DNA of 64,000 nt, taken from positions 124,001-188,000 of the forward strand of contig CANLMQ010000002.1 in NCBI GenBank assembly GCA_947492175.1. The letters run 5' to 3'. This document shows, piece by piece, positions 1-8,018 of the stretch. Within the stretch, counting starts at the first letter, position 1; the number at the start of each line of letters is the position of its first letter. Below the pieces are notes generated by a model that was not told where the DNA came from, ran no database searches, and was given only the letters and a program-made list of their open reading frames with translations. The position numbers and the translations under genes are program-made. This stretch comes from an uncultured Draconibacterium sp. (GTDB lineage: Bacteria > Bacteroidota > Bacteroidia > Bacteroidales > Prolixibacteraceae).

Positions 1-1000
1 TGGTGCATTTTCCCATTTGATGTTTCATATCGTATAACTTAGCAAAGGCCTCTTTTTGCATTCCGTTACCAAGCCAGGCTGTAAGATCACGTTCTTCATC
101 GGCCCAAGAAATAGGATGCGGAACACTTACCATGGAAACAGGTTGTAGTTTTTCTGCTACTTCTGATAGTGTAGCAAATTCCAGTTCTTTACTTTTTACA
201 ATTTTTGTGGCAAGTGCTTCTATAAAATTAAAAATTCCTGTTTCTTCTTTTAGCCTTTCGCCAAATGCTTCGTAACTTAAAAACAGGTTTACCACTTCTT
301 CGTTCGCATCAAGTTTATCAAGCCAATCGACATATTTATCTGCTGTCAAAGGGAATTCCGACCAGTTTTTGTTTGAAAAACGGAAGGCAATATCATCACT
401 GAGCTTGAAATTACGCATCAATACTTTTAAGCGCGGATTTATGGCATTCACATACATAAAGTTTGGGCTTTTCCAACCCAAAATATGTTTGGCTCCTTCG
501 GTTAACATTGCCGAAAATCCCATATTTGCTATATGTTCTCCAATCTCGTCAGAATAGATCATTTCCGTATTGCGGAATACACGTGGTTTGTGTCCAAACA
601 AGCCAAATATCCTTTCGTCGTGTTGTTTTACCTGATCTTCAAAAATATCTTTGTCTTTTAACGAAGCCAGCGAATGAGAATAGGTTTCTGACAAAAACTC
701 AACGCATCCGGACTTTGCCAGTTTTTGAAACGACTCAATAACCTCGGGAGCGTACAACTCAAATTGTTCCAAAGCTACTCCGGTTATCGAAAATGCAACT
801 TTGAATTTTCCATTCAGTTTATCGGCCAGTTCCAGCAACAACTTGTTGGTTGGCAAATAACTTTTTTCGGCAACTTTCCGCATAATGGTTTCATTGGAAT
901 AATCATCGTAATAATAATGATCGCTGCCTATATCGAAAAACCTGTACCGACGATGTCGAAACGGTTGATGTACCTGAAATAATAAACAAATTGACTTCAT
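1..1000 (-). CDS. GH57 alpha-amylase-like protein (3' end outside window)
   Basis: Reading the minus strand from the ATG at 998-1000 gives an open frame of 333 codons that runs off the window start, so the C-terminus is missing. The N-terminus MKSICLLFQVHQPFRHRRYR carries the GH57 first conserved region (HQP, H11), and RNTEMIYSDEI holds the Glu (E146) at the usual nucleophile site. The fourth conserved region, usually Asp-Tyr-Glu-x-Phe-Gly-Glu, reads SYEAFGE, so the expected general acid/base Asp is Ser242. GH57 amylase-like homologues with incomplete catalytic residues are known. It starts 12 bp after the glycosyltransferase stop and is the last visible gene of the glycogen operon, so a glycogen- or maltodextrin-related role is inferred, as a weak enzyme or a binding protein. 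Confidence 0.85.
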   Translation of the reverse strand, partial: MKSICLLFQVHQPFRHRRYRFFDIGSDHYYYDDYSNETIMRKVAEKSYLPTNKLLLELADKLNGKFKVAFSITGVALEQFELYAPEVIESFQKLAKSGCVEFLSETYSHSLASLKDKDIFEDQVKQHDERIFGLFGHKPRVFRNTEMIYSDEIGEHIANMGFSAMLTEGAKHILGWKSPNFMYVNAINPRLKVLMRNFKLSDDIAFRFSNKNWSEFPLTADKYVDWLDKLDANEEVVNLFLSYEAFGERLKEETGIFNFIEALATKIVKSKELEFATLSEVAEKLQPVSMVSVPHPISWADEERDLTAWLGNGMQKEAFAKLYDMKHQMGKCT

Positions 1001-1012
1001 ACTCTTCACTGT

Positions 1013-2305
1013 TTAATTGCCTGCTAAAACGTCAATATATACTTGTTTCACATGGTGGGCCGAGTTAATCCATTTTAACGATTCTACCTCGTGTTTTCCT
1101 TCCTTTTTAAAATGGTCTGCCAGCGAGGTATATTTTAATACGCCATAAATTGCGTCGGCCATTGCATACGTATCCCAAAAATCTATCTTAATGGCATTCT
1201 TCAATATTTCGGCAACACCAGATTGGTTTGAAATGATAACCGGCACTTGTAGCTGCATGGCTTCCAGCGGAACAATTCCAAATGGCTCTGAAACCGAAGG
1301 CATCACAAAAACATCCGTCATATTAAACAAACTCTGTACATCGTTGCCTTTTAAAAAGCCGGTAAAATGAAATTTATCTGCTATTCCCAGATCTGCAATC
1401 CGCGTTACCATAGCATTCATTAAATCACCGCTTCCGGCCATTACAAAACGTACATTTTGCATTTTCTTCAAAACCAGACTGGCTGCTTCAATAAAATATT
1501 CAGGACCTTTTTGCAAGGTTATTCTTCCCAAAAAAGTAACTACCTTTTCGTTAACACCCTTTGGAGGCAAACTTGCCGACTCATCGTTTACCGGTTCAAC
1601 GGCATTGTATACCGTCACTACCTTTTCTGCAGGTATTCCATACTTTTCAATTACAATATTCCGGGTTAAATTGCTTACCGTAATTATTTTATCGGCTGTT
1701 TCCATTCCTTCGCGCTCGATGCTGTAAACTTTTTGATTTACATTTCCTCCACTCCTGTCGAAATCGGTAGCATGCACATGCACAACCAAAGGTTTACCGG
1801 TGGCTCTTTTAGCAGCAATTCCTGCCGGATAAGCCAGCCAGTCGTGTGCATGAATTACATCAAAATCATTTTCAAGCGCAATAACACGAGCAACCAGGGC
1901 GTAATTTTTTATCTCCTGTATTAAACCGGGACCGTAGGCACCGCTAAAACTAATTTTTGCATTGCCGTCGGTTTCAACAAATTTTACCCGTCCGGGATAC
2001 TTTTCGCTTTTTAACTTCCAGAATTGCTCTTCGCCAACATAAGGAATTATCTCTGAATCAACCTCCAGATATTCAATTGTATTTTTTGTTTCAGGAAATT
2101 GAAAATCTTTTTTTGATATGGCCACCGTATTCGCTCCAATTAAACGCATTGCTGTTTGGTCTTCGTCGCCAAAAGCCTTTGGAACAACAAAAGTTACATC
2201 CACATCAGGTATTCCTGTTAATCCTTTTGTGAGTCCATAACAAGCTGTTCCCAATCCACCTGATATATGCGGAGGAAACTCCCATCCAAACATCAACACC
2301 TTCAT
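1013..2305 (-). CDS. Glycosyltransferase, glycogen/starch synthase-like (GT4/GT5 fold)
   Basis: A 430-aa GT-B glycosyltransferase. The N-terminus MKVLMFGWEFPPHISGGLG is the nucleotide-sugar synthase signature with the Gly-Gly-Leu loop found in starch/glycogen synthases. The C-terminal half has VTFLGRITLQKGPEYFIEA and the E-x7-E motif in EPFGIVPLEAMQLQVPVI that binds the sugar nucleotide. No signal peptide is present, so it is cytoplasmic. It lies between the debranching enzyme (11-bp gap) and the GH57 gene (12-bp gap), which points to elongation of glycogen from ADP- or UDP-glucose. It is shorter than classical GlgA (about 480 aa), so I leave the symbol blank. A different hexosyl donor cannot be excluded, but the operon makes glycogen synthesis the best reading. 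Confidence 0.88.
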   Translation of the reverse strand: MKVLMFGWEFPPHISGGLGTACYGLTKGLTGIPDVDVTFVVPKAFGDEDQTAMRLIGANTVAISKKDFQFPETKNTIEYLEVDSEIIPYVGEEQFWKLKSEKYPGRVKFVETDGNAKISFSGAYGPGLIQEIKNYALVARVIALENDFDVIHAHDWLAYPAGIAAKRATGKPLVVHVHATDFDRSGGNVNQKVYSIEREGMETADKIITVSNLTRNIVIEKYGIPAEKVVTVYNAVEPVNDESASLPPKGVNEKVVTFLGRITLQKGPEYFIEAASLVLKKMQNVRFVMAGSGDLMNAMVTRIADLGIADKFHFTGFLKGNDVQSLFNMTDVFVMPSVSEPFGIVPLEAMQLQVPVIISNQSGVAEILKNAIKIDFWDTYAMADAIYGVLKYTSLADHFKKEGKHEVESLKWINSAHHVKQVYIDVLAGN

Positions 2306-2316
2306 CTTCTGGCTTC

Positions 2317-4263
2317 TTATTGATTACAATTTTGTATTAAATTAGCGGCATACGAGATTCCGGCAATACTCCATGCCTGCGAAATAGCACCTTTCCCCAC
2401 GTGCGGAGGATTTCCATCATACATTTCCGAAATGTTTCCGATACAATTCTCGGTCATCTCTTCCTCGAAACTTTCTATTATTTGTTTTACAAAGGGCAAA
2501 CCGCCCCCTTTATGTATTTTTAAATATCCTTCAACAAAAAACTGAATTAGCCAGGGCCAGACTGCTCCCATGTGAATTGCCGCCTCACGTTGCTCCGGGC
2601 CTCCCGATACAAATCCTTTATACCTTAAATGATCGGGCGACAGTGTTCGAAGCCCTCTGTTTGTAAGCAACTTCCGTTTTGCTACACTAAGTACTTGTTT
2701 TTGTTGTTCTTTTGATAGCGGTGTGTAATCCATAGCCACAGCAATAACCATATTAGGTCGAACAGCCCAGTCTGCTTGATTATTTTTTACCACATCGGCC
2801 AGATATCCGTGCTCTTCACTCCAAAATGTTTGCAGGAATGCATCGGCTACTTTTTTACACATGTATTGCCATTCGCCAATAAATTCGCTATCGCCAGCCA
2901 TGTCGGCCAAGTCTAAAGCAAAACAAATAGCATTAAACCACAGGGCATTTACTTCAACAGCCAAACCTGCCCGCTGAACCACAGGATTTCCGTGTACATA
3001 CGAATCCATCCATGTTAAGGCTGTATTCTTTTTTTCGGCAACTATAAGCCCATCTTTGTTTAGACTAATGTATTCCAGCGCAGAGTTTTTATAAGCATTC
3101 AGAATTCGCTTAATTGCCTCACCATACAAAGCCCACGCCTCATCCGGATTGTTTTTTTTCTTAAAGTAATGCTGAATCACCCAAATAAACCACAACGACG
3201 CATCGGCTGAATTGTAAGTAAGTTCAGACGCACTTACCTGATCGGGGAAAAAACCATCGTTAAAATACTTCAGGTATGAATCCAGAATCTTTTCACAAAG
3301 TTTCGAATCGTTAAATGCCAGACACAATCCCGGCAAGGACACAAAAGTTTGCCGGGTAATACTGTTATACCACGGGAAACCGGCAATAATATCGGCTGTG
3401 TTTTTCCCGTGCATAATAAACTGGTGAGCTGCATGCTCTAAAGAATTGGAAAAAGATTCTTTCCCCCCTCTTTTGTTCATTTCACGGGTAAAACGCTGTT
3501 TAAGCGACACCGGATTTGCTTCATTTAAACCGGCTGCAAAAACAATCGATTCTCCTTTTTTTATAGAAAACTCAAAATAGCCCGGAACAAAAAGATCTTC
3601 CAGGTACTCATATCCCCGATCTAATTCTTTCAAATACTCAAAATCATAATACCAATCGGGAGCAGACACAAAATCGGTGTTTTTACTCAGTTGCATATGA
3701 AGTTCGGGAAAACCATCGTAGAGCCTTGTTTTAATACCTTTCTCAATCCTTTTGTATTTGCTGTCTGCAAACATATTGCCCTTGCTTAACTGATGAATAT
3801 TCCGAAAAGCAAGAAACGGTTTTAATCTTAAAATAGTTGGTGAGTTTGCTTCTTCAAGCGTATATTTAATAAGAATCTGCTCTTGTTTTTCCACCAGAAG
3901 CCGCTCTTTTGTAAGGACTACTCCACCAACACTATATGTTATTTTTGGAATACTTCCGAATTCTACATTTTTAATGTATTTATGTCCTTTCGGTTCGTAT
4001 GTACCTCCTTTAAACCGATGAATCCCCAGATTAAAAGCTGCCTTATTTTGAATTATTGTTTCGTCTATCGACGACAAAAGCACATATTTTTCACCTCCAA
4101 AGTTTTTTATCGGACAAACTAATAATCCATGATATTTCCGTGTATTACAACCGTTGAGAGTGGTACTTAAGTATGAACCAGCCCTGTTCGATCGTAGAAT
4201 TTCCTTATACAGAGAATACTCCAGGTTTACTAACTGTTCTTTGTCGAATTGAAGGTAATGCAT
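2317..4263 (-). CDS. Glycogen debranching enzyme (amylo-alpha-1,6-glucosidase, GH133-type)
   Basis: About 648 aa. The N-terminal third is the bacterial/archaeal GDE N-terminal domain (LSTTLNGCNTRKYHGLLV near residue 35, a family hallmark). The rest is the (alpha/alpha)6 amylo-1,6-glucosidase domain, with VSLPGLCLAF, NSADASLWFIWVIQHY, RPNMVIAVAMDY and HMGAVWPWLIQFFVEGY. It hydrolyses alpha-1,6 branch points of glycogen in the cytoplasm. I chose the ATG at 4263; the frame is open to a TTG at 4272, but that adds only three residues and no family feature. A 100-bp gap separates it from the GSCFA gene upstream, and only 11 bp from the glycosyltransferase downstream, so the last three genes look tightly coupled. 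Confidence 0.9.
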   Translation of the reverse strand: MHYLQFDKEQLVNLEYSLYKEILRSNRAGSYLSTTLNGCNTRKYHGLLVCPIKNFGGEKYVLLSSIDETIIQNKAAFNLGIHRFKGGTYEPKGHKYIKNVEFGSIPKITYSVGGVVLTKERLLVEKQEQILIKYTLEEANSPTILRLKPFLAFRNIHQLSKGNMFADSKYKRIEKGIKTRLYDGFPELHMQLSKNTDFVSAPDWYYDFEYLKELDRGYEYLEDLFVPGYFEFSIKKGESIVFAAGLNEANPVSLKQRFTREMNKRGGKESFSNSLEHAAHQFIMHGKNTADIIAGFPWYNSITRQTFVSLPGLCLAFNDSKLCEKILDSYLKYFNDGFFPDQVSASELTYNSADASLWFIWVIQHYFKKKNNPDEAWALYGEAIKRILNAYKNSALEYISLNKDGLIVAEKKNTALTWMDSYVHGNPVVQRAGLAVEVNALWFNAICFALDLADMAGDSEFIGEWQYMCKKVADAFLQTFWSEEHGYLADVVKNNQADWAVRPNMVIAVAMDYTPLSKEQQKQVLSVAKRKLLTNRGLRTLSPDHLRYKGFVSGGPEQREAAIHMGAVWPWLIQFFVEGYLKIHKGGGLPFVKQIIESFEEEMTENCIGNISEMYDGNPPHVGKGAISQAWSIAGISYAANLIQNCNQ

Positions 4264-4363
4264 AATTATCAAATATAGATTAGTGTATAGTTTGGTATAG
4301 TCGCAGAGAAGAGAAAGTGAACTTCCTCTCTTTAAATATAAGCGATTTCTGTTATGTTCCCAT

Positions 4364-5377
4364 CTATTTCGTTCTGAATTCGTTTAATTGAACATTTAAA
4401 TAATCTTTCTCTAACTTTAAATTAATTCCGGAACATTTCGTTTCCAGTGAATCAGTCATTTTCAGTGTTTTTTGCAAAAAGTTGTAGTACTCGACCGACC
4501 TTTTGTTAAACGGTTTATGGTTGATAGCCGACATAACTTTCTGCACTTCCTTTGCTAGTTTTTGGCTTTCCTTGTCAATCAACGAATCCTCAAATATTTC
4601 CCATATATGATTTACGGCCACATCGGTTAAATGCAACATATCTTCAGCATAAAAACGGTAATCGCGCAATTCGTCCATAACAATTTCATACGAAGGAAAA
4701 TAAGCGCATTTATCGTTGGCAAACAGCTGAACCAGTTCTTCAACAGCCAGTAACAAGGTAGCCTTACTTCGCTGATTTTCAATTGCACCATCTTTCCAAT
4801 GCCGAATCGGACTTACTGTAAAGATTACTTTCAGTTTTGGATTAACCTCCCACAGCGAATGCAGTAGTTCGGTATATTTTTCAACTATCTCGGTTACAGA
4901 AATCCGTTGCCGGATAAATTCTTTGGCCGGAATTTTATGACAATTGGAAACCACTTCCCCACTCTTTTTGTATCTGTAAATCCAGGCAGTTCCAAAGGTT
5001 AAAAACAAAAAATCGGTTTTCTTCAAAAAATCTGAAGAAGTAGTTATCCTATCGTTTATTTTTTGCAAGGCTTCTTTTGGCTCAATGGCCGAAAAATGTC
5101 CGTGGTGCGAAAAACTATGCCACAAATCGTTATGCTGAATTAAATCGTCGTTGGTAAAAACTTTTCTGTTCAACAATTTTTCCAACGCGTTTGCCACCGA
5201 CATTGGGTTGTACAAAATACCAAATGGATTTATATCGACCGTGTGTTTTAAGGCCGCCATCTTGTTGCCCACATTTTCGGTAAAGCACGAACCCATAAAC
5301 AGATTCTTTTTTCCATAACCCGTTTCCCATAAATATTTTGGGACATCTACAATTGTCTGAAATTTGGATTTGCCCAT
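4364..5377 (-). CDS. GSCFA domain protein
   Basis: A 337-aa protein with the GSCFA signature near its N-terminus (FMGSCFTENVG, residues 27-37), followed by the family motifs NPFGILYNP, FLTFGTAWIY, TVSPIRHWKDG and YFPSYEIVMDELRDYRFY. The family is related in outline to SGNH/GDSL esterases and its biochemical role is not established. There is no signal peptide. Its start codon begins directly where the branching enzyme stops (stop at 5378-5380, start at 5377), so the two are translated from one message. A role in modifying or handling glycogen, or a metabolite of its turnover, is inference from position only. Confidence 0.9.
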   Translation of the reverse strand: MGKSKFQTIVDVPKYLWETGYGKKNLFMGSCFTENVGNKMAALKHTVDINPFGILYNPMSVANALEKLLNRKVFTNDDLIQHNDLWHSFSHHGHFSAIEPKEALQKINDRITTSSDFLKKTDFLFLTFGTAWIYRYKKSGEVVSNCHKIPAKEFIRQRISVTEIVEKYTELLHSLWEVNPKLKVIFTVSPIRHWKDGAIENQRSKATLLLAVEELVQLFANDKCAYFPSYEIVMDELRDYRFYAEDMLHLTDVAVNHIWEIFEDSLIDKESQKLAKEVQKVMSAINHKPFNKRSVEYYNFLQKTLKMTDSLETKCSGINLKLEKDYLNVQLNEFRTK

Positions 5378-7396
5378 TTACTTCACTTTTGGAATGTCAA
5401 TCTTTTTTAGCACCATGGCAGTTCTCGCCGGTATATACAGATTCAGGTAATGCTGACTGGTAAGACCTCCGCTTGGCATGGTGTAATAACAAATGTCTTC
5501 ATCTACCAAATCGTGTCCTCCAAACCGGCCGGAATCGGTATTTAATACGATCTTATATTTCCCAGCTCCAAGAGGTATTCCATAATCAGTAAACGATTCG
5601 GTAGGATTAAAGTTGAATACAAACAGAAATAATCCACGATGAAATACCAGCACTTTATCCGGTTTATTTTCAAACACCAGGTCAACCGAAGGAATGGTAA
5701 GTAACTTATTTTGATTAACCAGGCGGATCATTTCTTTGTCGAAATCATAAAGCCAGTGGTATTTTAGCTCTTTGTTTTCGGCAATACTCCAGATTCGCCG
5801 GGCATGACTGTACGACCAGTTATTCCCTTCTCTCGGGAAATCGATCCATTCCGGATGCCCAAATTCGTTTCCCATAAAATTAAGATAAGCACCGCCTGCC
5901 GCTCCAACTGTAGCTAAACGAATCATTTTATGAAGAGCAATACCACGATCAACAATCAGATTTGACTGATCTTTTCGCATGCTAAAATACATTTCCTTGT
6001 CAATCAGTCGGAAGATAATGGTTTTGTCTCCCACCAGTGCCTGATCATGCGATTCGGCATAGCTTACTACTTTTTCATCCAATCGTTTGGAAGTAAGTTG
6101 ATAAAAAATATCGCCAACATCCCATTCATCGTCCGATCTCTCTTTAATGGTTTTTATCCAAAAATCGGGCATTCCCATTGCCATCCTGTAATCGAATCCA
6201 AGACCACCATCCTCAACCGGAGCTGATAATCCCGGCATTCCACTCATATCTTCAGCAACAGAGAGCGAATGCGGATTAAACTGTTTCATCAGTTTGTTTG
6301 CCAGTTTAAAATAGGTAGTTGCTTCGTGATCAACGTTGGCATTAAAATAATCGTCGTAGTTTGTAAAGGCAATTTCCAGCCCGTGATTAAAATACAGCAT
6401 GCTGGTTACTCCATCAAAACGATATCCATCGAATTTAAACTCGTCGAGCCAGTATTTTATATTTGAAAGCAAGAAGTGCAGTACTTCGTTTTTGCCATAA
6501 TTAAAACAATACGAATCCCAGGCCGGATGTTCGCCTTTTCCTCCATCATGGAAAAACTGGAAACGTGTTCCGTCATAGTTTCCCAAACCTTCAACTTCAT
6601 TTTTAACAGCGTGGGAATGAACCAAATCCATAATTACAGAAATACCCATTCCATGCGCTTCATCGATCAATTGTTTTAATTCGTCGGGTGTTCCAAACCT
6701 GGATGAAGGAGCAAAAAAACTGGACACATGATAACCAAAACTGCCATAATACGGATGTTCCGGGATTGCCATTAACTGAATTGTATTGTACCCATTCTCT
6801 TTTATGCGCGGAAGCATTTTTTCCCGAAACTCATTGTAAGTATGAACCCGTTCCTCTTCTCCTGCCATTCCAATGTGCCCCTCGTAGATTAACGGCGGTT
6901 CTTCCTCTCTTCTAAACTCCGGATTTTGCCACTGGTAAGGATTTTCAGGAGACCATACCTGCGCATTAAACATATGAGTTTCGGAATCCTGAACAACACG
7001 GGTAGCCCAGGCCGGAATCCGTTTCCCTGAATTTACAGCCCAATGAACATGAATCGCATACAAATCGCCATGCGATAAATCCTGAGGTTCCAATATTAAT
7101 TCCCAGATTCCGTTATTCAGATTCACAAACGAATATTTTGCCTCCTCGTTCCAGTTATTAAAAGTTCCGACCAGGAAGATATGTGTGGCATTAGGAGCCC
7201 ATTCACGAATCACCCAACCGGTATTGGTTTTATGCAGTCCAAAATAAAGATACCCTGTTGCAAAATCAATTAATGGTTTATCATTGGTTAATTCCCGCTC
7301 CTTTCGTTCGGCAATTATCATTCTATCAGAAATAACACCTGAATAGGGTTCTAACCAGGAATCGTTCTGCACCAGCGTTGGAAGATGTTTCCTCAT
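5378..7396 (-). CDS. glgB: 1,4-alpha-glucan branching enzyme (GH13)
   Basis: A 672-aa cytoplasmic enzyme that cuts alpha-1,4 chains and rejoins them as alpha-1,6 branches. Residues 55-150 form the CBM48-type N-terminal domain (REWAPNATHIFLVGTFNNWN). The GH13 barrel follows with MDLVHSHAVKN (region I), GYRFDGVTSM (nucleophile D328), VAEDMSGMP (acid/base E382) and AESHDQ (D451). A beta-sandwich domain closes the protein. The motif set (HPYYGSFGYHV, GLGNYDGT) resembles the eukaryote-like branching enzymes common in Bacteroidota more than the E. coli type. It is the first gene of the glycogen operon; the 600 bp upstream are non-coding. Start is the ATG at 7394-7396. Confidence 0.95.
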   Translation of the reverse strand: MRKHLPTLVQNDSWLEPYSGVISDRMIIAERKERELTNDKPLIDFATGYLYFGLHKTNTGWVIREWAPNATHIFLVGTFNNWNEEAKYSFVNLNNGIWELILEPQDLSHGDLYAIHVHWAVNSGKRIPAWATRVVQDSETHMFNAQVWSPENPYQWQNPEFRREEEPPLIYEGHIGMAGEEERVHTYNEFREKMLPRIKENGYNTIQLMAIPEHPYYGSFGYHVSSFFAPSSRFGTPDELKQLIDEAHGMGISVIMDLVHSHAVKNEVEGLGNYDGTRFQFFHDGGKGEHPAWDSYCFNYGKNEVLHFLLSNIKYWLDEFKFDGYRFDGVTSMLYFNHGLEIAFTNYDDYFNANVDHEATTYFKLANKLMKQFNPHSLSVAEDMSGMPGLSAPVEDGGLGFDYRMAMGMPDFWIKTIKERSDDEWDVGDIFYQLTSKRLDEKVVSYAESHDQALVGDKTIIFRLIDKEMYFSMRKDQSNLIVDRGIALHKMIRLATVGAAGGAYLNFMGNEFGHPEWIDFPREGNNWSYSHARRIWSIAENKELKYHWLYDFDKEMIRLVNQNKLLTIPSVDLVFENKPDKVLVFHRGLFLFVFNFNPTESFTDYGIPLGAGKYKIVLNTDSGRFGGHDLVDEDICYYTMPSGGLTSQHYLNLYIPARTAMVLKKIDIPKVK

Positions 7397-8015
7397 ATAT
7401 AGTTTTTTTATAAAGATATAACATCAGGGCTTAACTTTACTGGGTTTCCGTAAAAATTAATTACGAATTTAAGGTGAGATTACTCATTAATAACACACCT
7501 CTTGTTTACCATAAAATTCCGATTCTTTCTATGGATTTTATTAGTTCAATTCAAAAAGAAATAATGTTCCTGGCACTAACAATACTCGTTCAGCGTAATA
7601 AAACAAGTAGCTGATTTGTACTATTTAGCAAAAGGTTAAATCAATAAAAAAGGAAAACCATGACGGGGGAGTCATGGTTTTTTTTAGTAGTTCAAGGATA
7701 CTGTTTAATTTTAACATAAAACATTACCTCTGCTAACAATATTCGTACCAAAATGTTTGAATCCGCAAAACTTTTTTTGTCGTACATTTGTTTTCCAATC
7801 AACCAAAAATTAATTAGCACAATAAATAGTACGACTAACGAAGAAACCTGTTTTCGTGTTTCTTGCGGACAAAACGAAATAATAATGTAAACGGACAATT
7901 TTAATCGTATGAAACAACCATGACAATTTTATGCCACATAAGCAAATAATTACTCCGAAGTTTCGGGGCATGGGAGTTCCATCTTATACCTTTAATAACA
8001 AGCAATTTTAATAAG
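7397..8015. other. Divergent intergenic region between glgB and the PLP enzyme
   Basis: 619 bp without a convincing gene. It must hold the glgB operon promoter (minus) and the promoter of the PLP enzyme (plus), but I see no clean match to the Bacteroidota TTTG / TAnnTTTG pair; TATCTTTA just upstream of glgB on the minus strand is the nearest -7-like string. It also holds a strong hairpin at 7654-7685 and the structured leader at 7895-8018, each listed separately. A 68-codon minus-strand frame (7692-7898) starts inside the leader and has no family features. Confidence 0.6.
7654..7685 (+). terminator. Orphan hairpin with T-run, intrinsic-terminator-like
   Basis: An 11-bp perfect stem, AAAACCATGAC (7654-7664) with GTCATGGTTTT (7671-7681), encloses GGGGGA and runs into eight T residues. 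On the minus strand the stem is also followed by a T-rich tract, so it could act both ways. No annotated gene reads into it: glgB is transcribed away and the PLP enzyme starts 330 bp later. It could end a small plus-strand RNA starting around 7500-7620, or stop stray transcripts. Confidence 0.6.
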
Positions 8016-8018
8016 ATG
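7895..8018 (+). promoter_or_regulatory. Structured 5' leader A, candidate cis-regulatory RNA
   Basis: This leader ends exactly at the ATG of the PLP enzyme and matches leader B at 51340-51451. Elements in order: ACAATTTTAATC box (7895-7906); TGAAAC (7910-7915); helix P1 CCATG/CATGG (7918-7922 with 7969-7973); helix P2 TTAT/ATAA (7929-7932 with 7946-7949) closing a 13-nt loop with core CACATAAGC; an extra hairpin 7953-7968 (CTCCGAA/TTCGGGG) absent from leader B; the invariant box GAGTTCCATCT (7974-7984); and helix CATCTTAT/ATAAGATG (7980-7987 with 8011-8018) that pairs the start codon. Relative to leader B all three shared helices vary with pairing kept. Translation control by start-codon sequestration is inferred. 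I do not recognise it as a known riboswitch class. Confidence 0.65.

Noticed and set aside
7692..7898. Possible 68-aa membrane peptide on the minus strand
   Set aside because: It begins inside the structured leader of the opposite strand, and one hydrophobic stretch alone is not enough support.
7895..8018. Leader A read as an intrinsic terminator or attenuator only
   Set aside because: No T-run follows any of its helices, and the last helix pairs the start codon itself, which fits translational control better.
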